Shown piece by piece: positions 57,487-64,000 of a stretch of 64,000 nucleotides of DNA; position 1 is the first letter of the stretch; the number at the start of each line of letters is the position of its first letter. Where the stretch lies: NCBI GenBank assembly GCA_026214975.1, contig CM047808.1:63576583-63640582 (forward strand), in the 5' to 3' direction. This stretch comes from Gentiana macrophylla. Its lineage: Eukaryota > Streptophyta > Magnoliopsida > Gentianales > Gentianaceae. Under the pieces are notes generated by a model, which was not told the origin of the DNA, searched no databases, and saw only the letters and a program-made list of their open reading frames with translations. Both the position numbers and the translations under genes were made by a program.

Positions 57487-57795
57487 TGGTACCGGACTGT
57501 GCTTGATCCCATGACTTGATGGCGCATGAGCTGCTGCAAATTGATGAATGTCGAAATCCTGGAAAGAACCCTTTATGCAAATGCCTCGTAATAATCAAAC
57601 TTCGCATTCCTACAACACGAAACGATTGAATTTAACCGCGAAAAAAACCCGTAATAAAGACTGCATTTTTGCACGAAAAATGACCGACTTACCACACCAG
57701 AGTAGCACTTTGTTTGGCAATCTCTTGATCTCGTCATAAGATGGACACGCGCTTGCTTCCGTCTCGAAGATGCTTTCAATAGTGGCACTGTAACT
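57487..57795 (-). pseudogene. PARP3-like gene fragment, two exons
   Basis: Exon 1 (57795-57693, 103 bp) is bounded by TTTTGAAG acceptor and GTAAGT donor. It reads ETEASACPSYDEIKRLPNKV then LLWCG. The second exon starts at 57609 after TGTTGTAG and continues in phase as MRSLIITRHLHKGFFPGF. After a frame change it reaches HSPVPG near 57490. From memory of the family, plant PARP3 proteins have ACPS-x-x-EIK-x-LPNKVLLWCGTR, with Cys in place of the catalytic His of the HYE triad; this matches. The rest of the catalytic domain is missing on both sides, although 58037-58073 may be a further upstream exon (GTAC donor). I call it a decayed or captured fragment. Confidence 0.65.
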
Positions 57796-58199
57796 CTTCA
57801 AAACAAAAAAAAAACAGAAATAGAACATTAAACATCGTACTAAAAATAGAATATAAAACAAAATACCCAAAAAAAAGAGTAAGGAACTAACTATGTTTCT
57901 CCATAACATAAAAATAATGTATCTCTCAAGCCCATTTTGGTGTAAGCACATACAATATGCAGTCTACTATTCATATGTGTTGTCTTATAACAATAAAAAT
58001 GCCAAAGAATCACTACCAAAAGGTGATACATCGTACCTTCAGGAATAGAGGTCCTGTTGAATTAGGCAATCTGTTTAAAAAAAAGGACGATGTTGTTTTT
58101 TTTTTCTCCATTCACCTGGACGCTGTTGTTGCTGTGTATACCCTTTTTTAATTTTTTTTATTTTTCGTTCGGCAGACGGTGAAATTTTATTTTTTCTTT
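57796..58199. other. AT-rich intron-like and flanking sequence
   Basis: An A/T-rich stretch upstream (minus direction) of the PARP3-like exons. A candidate short exon lies at 58037-58073, then homopolymer-rich sequence at 58078-58205. No other feature. Confidence 0.4.
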
Positions 58200-59860
58200 T
58201 TTTTTCATTGACCACCGTGATGCTTTGACCAACGCGATGAAGTGACACCGTGATGCAATGACAACTGCGATGCAGAGACACCGCGATGCATTGACCACCG
58301 CGATGCATTGACCTCCGCGATGCATTGTCCAACCCGATGCATTGACCACCCCCAATTCATTGACCACCGCGATGCAGTCACCACCACGATTAATTAACCA
58401 TTTATGCAGTGACATCGACAATCATATATGCAGTGACATCGGCAATCATATATGCGTGACATCAACAAATTATGCAGTGACATCGGCAATCATATATGCA
58501 GAGACATCACGATGATGTGACACCGCGATGCAGTGGCCACCCCCGATGCAGAGACACCGCAATGAAGTGGCCACCCTCGATGTAGAGACACCGCGATGCA
58601 GTGATCACCGGGATGCAGTGACATTTGATGAAGCAACACTGTGATGACATTTGATATTTTTCCAACTTAATTTCATAAAATCGATTTTTTCTTCATAAAA
58701 TCGACTTCAAATTGCTATATCTTTTGATATAAAACTACGATCAACATAAATCTTTCATCTTAATTCATACTTTTATGCAGTGACATCGACAATCATATAT
58801 GAATGACATCAACAATTTATGCAGCGACATCGGCAATCAGATATGTAGTGACATCAACAATCATATATGAATGACATCATTAATCATATATGCAGAGACA
58901 TCGCGATGCAGAGACACCACGATGCAGAGACCATCGGGATGCATTGACATTTGATGAAGCAACACCGTTATGACATTTGATATTTTTCCACTTAATTTCA
59001 TAAACTTGATTTCTTTTCTTCATAAAATCGACTTCAAATGACTATATCTTTTGATATAAAACTACGATCAACATAAATCTTTCACCTTAATTCATATTTT
59101 TATGCAGTGACATCGGCAATCATATAAGCAGTGATATCAACATTTTATGTAGTGACATCGGCAATCATATATGCGTGACATCAACAATTTATACAGTGAC
59201 ATCAACATTTTATGCAGTCACATCAGCAATCATATATGAATGACATCAACAATTTATATAGTTACATCGGCAATCATATATGTAGAGACATCATGATGAA
59301 GAGAAACCGCGATGCAGTGGCCACCCCGATGTAGAGACCGTGATGAAGTGTCCACCCCCGATGTAGAGACACCGCGATGCAGAGACCATCGAGATGCAGT
59401 GATCACCGGGATGCAGTGACATTTGATAAAACAACACCGTGATGACATTTGATATTTTTCCGACTTAATTTCATAAAATCGATTTATTTTCTTTATAAAA
59501 TCAACTTCAAATGGTTATATCTTTTGATATAAAACTACGATCAACATAAATCTTTCACCTTAATTCATATTTTTATGCAGTTACATCGGCAATCATATAT
59601 GCAGTGATATCAACATTTTATGCAGTGACATCGGCAATCATATATGTGTGACATCAACAATTTATGCAGTGACATCGGCAATCAGATATGCAGTGACATC
59701 AACATTTTATGCAGTGACATTGGCATTTTATGCAGTGACATCAACAATTTATGCAGTGACATCGGCAATTTATGCAGTGACATGGCATTTTATGCAGTGA
59801 CATCAACAATTTATGCAGTGACATTGGCATTTTATGCAGTGACATCGCCAAATCATACAC
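58200..59860. repeat. Compound minisatellite with AT-rich spacers
   Basis: Short units share the core ATGCAGTGAC or ATGCATTGAC. A 17-bp form (ACCGCGATGCATTGACC) dominates about 58276-58350. A 21-bp form (TTTATGCAGTGACATCAACAA) dominates about 59715-59850; its length is a multiple of three, which creates the spurious LCSDINN peptide repeat. Blocks of about 140 bp starting GATATTTTTCC and containing CATAAAATCGA and TATCTTTTGATATAAAACTA recur at 58653, 58979 and 59451, giving a higher-order pattern of irregular length. Confidence 0.9.
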
Positions 59861-60946
59861 AAACCCACCATCAAACGTATATCTTTGCTTTCTTTGTTTC
59901 AAGGTGATGCATGTTAAACTAATTGATCATTTTTACATCATGATCAACGGTGTCGATACACGATGTGACACTCAAAAAAAGAAAGAAAAAAATAAAATAT
60001 CATCTAAAGACAAGTAGAGTCAGAAAGACTCACAGCAGGTTTCAAGACATCTAGATTTGTGAAAGAAGAAAGAAACAGAATTTAAGTATACCAAGAGTTG
60101 ATCGATCTATTGGTCTAAATCGAAAACCAAAATGCGAGAAATGGTCCGAACTCAGATAAGTTGCCAACTTTGTATAAGTGAAATGGTTACAGGTGGAGAT
60201 GTAAGATTCATGGATAAAACAATTTGCATTTTCGCCACTATCCAGATAATTTTATTTTACAGATAAGCCACCCACTATTCATCCACAGACACCACAAATT
60301 CAACATAATAGCCAAAAACAAAAGAACCTAGAAGCAATCCACATTCTTCAACAACAATTAACAAATCACTTTCTTCGTTCACAAAAAAGAAAAAAAATTA
60401 AAAAGAAAAAGGAACACCAACCAGTTGAGATAAATCTGAAGAAGGATGTGAATGTTTGGACCGGTGAAATTATAACCGGGGATGGAACTTAATACTATCA
60501 AGGAGAGGCAAGGTCGTCGTATTCCGGCAACAAATTTCCCGGCGCCGGATGGAGTCTGTGGAACTAGAAATTCGGGAGGGAACTGTACCAATAGAAGATG
60601 ATGGGTGAATTTGCAGAAGGTGAGTCTTATGTATGTTAGAAGAAGGATAATTTAGGAAACATAAAATAAATTCGTCCTTATAACTATTGATCTTTTAAAT
60701 GTGTCCTAAGTGTCAATTAAGTCCCAAAACACGTCCTTATTAACAAATAACACAAAAAAAAAATACAAATGAACGAATTATGAAAAAATGTTATTCAAGA
60801 AAAAACCAAATTACCTTCACATAACACCAATTTACACATTAAATGTGAATTAGAAACACAGAAATTGAAATAACAATTTTTAAGATCAAATAGACATAGC
60901 AAATGGATTTAATTGTACCCATGTTACTGCCAAAGGTGTATTGACT
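59861..60946. other. Unassigned, largely unique-looking sequence
   Basis: No recognised TE domain. AAAAAGAAAGAAAAAAATAAAA-type tracts lie near 59975 and 60388. A more GC-balanced stretch at 60460-60620 resembles the 5' end of a gene; a short plus-strand ORF starts ATGGAACTTAAT at 60485, but nothing else supports it. Confidence 0.4.
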
Positions 60947-61285
60947 TCAGAAGGATTCGGCATCCTTTTTTGGGGCTTTTCTACGCATCTTGGCTGATTA
61001 AAAATAGGAAGTAAATAAATCAAATCAACCTTGAAGCAAGATTGAACTTTTGTTAGAGGGAAAAAATGTTAAATGGTTACCAATATAATCGTCGTCCTCC
61101 ATGTAACAAATTATATACTTGTTGCAGTCGCAGGTGTTACCATGGGGCATATTGACTAATTCAAAACAGAATAAATCAGAGATTAGATGAAAAAAAAGTC
61201 TGATGAGGTTTAATGGAAGCACTAAAACTACCAAGCATACCTGGATTCTTCATCTGGATGCTACCACGTTCAGGAATTTCCCTAC
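60947..61285 (-). CDS. Candidate three-exon coding tail, protein not recognised
   Basis: Minus-strand exons 61285-61241 (45 bp), 61155-61081 (75 bp) and 60993-60947 (47 bp). They are joined by introns of 85 bp and 87 bp. Both introns have GT donors (CCAG|GTATGC; TTG|GTAACC) and pyrimidine-rich AG acceptors (TTGAATTAG; TTTAATCAG). The phase is 2/1 at each joint and the frame stays open to TGA at 60949-60947. The peptide reads REIPERGSIQMKNPV, then NMPHGNTCDCNKYIICYMED, and ends RRKAPKKDAESF. A further acceptor (TTTTGAATCAG) precedes the first exon, but the upstream exon and the start codon are not identified. It may be an intact gene's 3' end or a captured fragment. Confidence 0.5.
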
Positions 61286-62539
61286 CTGATTCAAAAGGAA
61301 AATTGATTTCGATTATCAGATAAATGCTTCGAAAATTGAAACACAAATGGTTTCTTTCCGGCGTCCTTCTTCACAGCAAGCCAAACAAACATCAACAACC
61401 AGTTAAAAAACACAGATCGACAAATTAAAACCTCAAAAACACAACATTTGGATTAAATAATTATCCTGCTCATTCTGTCCAGGAGTGTTTCTGACCAGAA
61501 CATGGCGAAGTCCTGCTCATCCTATTATTCTGTCCAGAACAGAGTCTGGCGGAGTCCTGCTCTACAAATCCACTCATCTTTATCTTGGGTCCGGCTCAAT
61601 TGTATATAACCCAGCCCAGAAGGCCCATATATCATCACATATATTTTAATATGTGGACTGACTGAATATTAATAAGTCTCTCGTAGACTCGAGCTTCGAT
61701 ATTAGTAAAGTAGTATGTAGATTAGTGTTTGTGAATGGTAACACTAAAATCTGTGGAAACAACATGGGTGTGTTATCTCTATCGGGCTATTTTCTAAAGA
61801 ATTTGACTCACTCAATTCTCTAAAATAAGCAATTGGCAATCCCATTCATCCATCTCAATGGTTAAGATGTTCTTGCATAAAGGAATGCAACATTCAACGA
61901 TATAGTCTACCCTACCTCTCAGGAATGCTTGTCTAAACCTGTGGATGAATACTAAATGGGATGTTTAGTGAATCCTCAACTCTCTTCGGGAGATTGAGGA
62001 ATAATATGCTAGTATATTTAGGTGCAAACACGAATATAAGTGATAACACAGATTCTGGCTTTAGGTCAGATTGAGGATGATCATTAAATCGATCTCGGTC
62101 TCATTGTTTACTCCTGTGATAAAGTATTATCCAGTAAGTCGATACCACTTCATTGTGAAAACATTGGAGAGGTAGCTCCTAAGGATTTTACAATCACTAG
62201 AGGTCATAAGCATATTGAAATCATACCACCGGATTAGATAGAAAGGCGATGTTTCGATCCGAAAGATTGACTCAAGCCGCCAACCTACCTGATCAGTGTA
62301 CCAAGTCACATGGTATTCGGATTCTAAGTACGGCCGGGTCACTGACCTACCATGCGGCGCCACACTCCGGTCGTGCTTGGAAGGATGAATTACTAAGATG
62401 CGCTTGGAGGGTATGAATCTTGGGGATATGTCTCACTTGTTTTAAGCAAGTGGGAGAATTTTGTAGATATAGATATGAAGGATATGGAGGGTGTGCTCTA
62501 AAACAATTAATCCACTTGCCTTTCGTGCAAGTGGGAGAT
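61286..62539 (+). other. Unassigned region, probably copia 3' sequence in its right part
   Basis: 61463-61563 has an imperfect duplication (TCCTGCTCATTCTGTCCAGG and a second copy near 61512). The right part ends in two hairpins whose 3' arms are GCAAGTGGGAGA (62431-62457 and 62512-62534); the second is the polypurine tract of the following LTR. No pol ORF is readable. The minus ORF 62127-62363 is not supported. Confidence 0.45.
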
Positions 62540-62836
62540 TGTTAGGTGTAGTGCCTGAAAGACAATTATCTAATGGTTTTTATGACAAAATTAATAATTC
62601 ATCTTATTATATGCATGTATGCTTATAATTAAGACACTACTGAAAATCCTAAGTACCTCGTTTATGTAATCACATAACTCAGTGTATGGATATACACAAG
62701 AGGTTGAGTTAGTGAGATATACTTAAAATTAACTTAGTCCGTAGCGTTTAGTAATCTAAGTACGGGTCTCAAGATTAATTTACTAATAATACGCCCAGAA
62801 CACTTTAGGTGTGACAGTCCTATCCAGATCATTGGT
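62540..62836 (+). mobile_element. Start of a copia-type LTR, interrupted
   Basis: TGTTAGGTGTAGTGCC follows directly on CAAGTGGGAGAT, a standard copia polypurine tract. About 297 bp are visible before the family-A LTR breaks it at 62837. The family is distinct from A, B and C. Confidence 0.6.
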
Positions 62837-64000
62837 TGTTGGACTTATTCCTCGTTTTGATGATGAGTGCCATACTAGTCGTTATAGTGCAAAGGCAAAA
62901 AGATGTCTAGATTAAATGTATAGGTTTATTAGAGTTTGATTCATAAATAGGTTTGATCAAACAAGCATCGTAGAAAGGTCACGACTTGTTTCAAAGCAGA
63001 CTTGTCTAGGCCGAAGGGTAGATAGGTCAAGAGACTAGTCAGAACCCGCCAAGACCAAGACTCAAGACTCAAGGCCGAGGTTCAAACTCAAGAAATGAAG
63101 GCTAAGGGATCAAACTTAGTAATTTAAGTCAAGGATATGGAATCGAATTTAGGCAAGTCTGTGATGACCTAAAACTGATTACATATACCTTGTGTAGAAG
63201 GTCTAAGTTCCATAAGTTGGATGGTGTTTGGAACTTAGTTATAATTAAAATGATGTAATCTAACTACACAAATAAAAGTTAGATAAAAGTAATCAGCTGC
63301 ATTGTATTTTATATACAGTTATATGATGATCAGCAGACTGATAGGTATCTCAGCAGACTCATGAACCTGCTGATGTATTACCTCGATTAATTCAAGATTA
63401 TCTTGGAAGATTACATGGATAAGGACAGCCAACTACCTCTGACTTATCAAGAAAATCAAAGGCTGAGATTAAAAAGACGTTGGGATGACTTTTATTTTTA
63501 TCCATTGATACAAGTCAGTGGGTGGACAGATCGCATCACAAAAAAAGGAATTTCGAAAAGGTCACCCCATGAATAGAGACAGAATGCATCGATGGGACAA
63601 ATACAAGGAACGGTCACATTTGAAATTCAAATACAAGTCACATGCATTCTGCCTATAAATAGAAGACTTTCAACTCAAGAAAAGATGATGAATTTTGATA
63701 AACTTTAAGTGCTAATTCGAAATAAAAACACCTCACGAACTTATCGAGCTTAAACCCTACGATCCAAAGAAATTTCTTCAAGTGTATTCTCAGATTCAAG
63801 CCGCATCAAGATTACACACTTGAAGACTCGCAAGTCACCGATTACATCATCCTAATCAAGTCGCGCGAATCGAATCATTTATTTGATTCAATCTTTATTT
63901 TATAAAGAATCACCAAGACAAAGAAGCATCCGTTGGTGTGAAAGATCGTTGTTTGTGGTGGAGCCGGTGAAGAGGCAATCCTACCCTTCAGGACCAAAGG
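62837..64000 (+). mobile_element. LTR of copia family A (A-3), cut by the window edge
   Basis: Begins TGTTGGACTTATT and follows LTR A-1 (14675 on) for 1164 bp to the edge. TATA box at 63654-63660. It is not preceded by a family-A polypurine tract, so it is a 5' or solo LTR in direct contact with its target (left bases TTGGT). CGA/TCG words replace CAG/CTG over 62990-63080 and 63715-63880. Confidence 0.9.

Noticed and set aside
58158..58421. Overlapping minus-strand ORFs with HRGGQCIAVV repeats.
   Set aside because: They are produced by the 17-bp minisatellite in more than one frame; no independent coding evidence.
58276..59860. Regularly spaced short repeats that could recall a CRISPR array.
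   Set aside because: Units are contiguous or vary in spacing with no unique spacers of constant length, and the context is a plant nuclear genome.
59644..59907. An 87-aa ORF with LCSDINN-type heptad repeats that could suggest a repetitive secreted protein.
   Set aside because: It is a direct translation of the 21-bp minisatellite unit (a multiple of three). There is no promoter, signal peptide or non-repeat domain.

Overview
This is a repeat-dense eudicot-type plant nuclear window made almost entirely of nested, mostly dead LTR retrotransposons. The evidence is Ty1/copia and Ty3/gypsy gag-pol remnants with plant-type LTRs (TGTTGG...CCAACA and others), plant primer-binding sites (initiator-Met and Asp types), short AT-rich GT-AG introns, a plant PARP3-like exon pair, and an insert that looks like plant mitochondrial DNA. 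No intact autonomous gene is visible, and no tRNA or rRNA gene was found.

Layout. 1-7022: a shared-LTR tandem of a non-autonomous copia family (C): internal 3' end, LTR, pol-less internal region, LTR. It sits inside the RNase H region of a second copia element (A, 7023-16387). A carries a long broken extra ORF downstream of pol, which is itself split by about 2.25 kb of mitochondrial-like DNA (11795-14046). A is inserted in a third copia family (B, 16388-41120), which is present as two tandem units with a truncated LTR between them and in-frame stops in common. B's last LTR is split by a full-length but coding-defective Athila-type gypsy element (G1, 30405-40510) with a clean 5-bp TGGTG target duplication. 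B lies in the protease region of a chromovirus-like gypsy fragment (Y). Y is arranged with a minus-strand gypsy (M) in a circularly permuted order (41121-47197). A related minus-orientation LTR (S) follows from 47198.

48.8-50.2 kb is simple sequence: an (AT)n tract, a short perfect palindrome and a nearly G-free CCCTACC-type repeat. 50.2-53.1 kb is a minus-strand copy of family A, cut by a second Athila-type element (Z, 53147 to about 56823) truncated in gag. 56.8-61.4 kb is the only stretch that is not mainly retrotransposon. It holds a minus-strand PARP3-like pseudogene fragment, an unrecognised plus-strand exon-like ORF, a compound minisatellite with AT-rich spacers, and a three-exon minus-strand coding tail with two consistent introns. 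The window ends in a copia LTR start (62540) interrupted by a third family-A LTR (62837 to the edge).

Three points stand out. First, near-identical repeat copies differ by a recurrent swap of CAG/CTG for CGA/TCG, which suggests a methylation-linked sequencing or consensus artefact. Second, shared-LTR tandem structures occur in three unrelated families. Third, three copia families share a post-pol ORF and a U3 array of AACTGAG...CTCAGTT hairpins. All family assignments come from reading motifs by eye; no database search was run.
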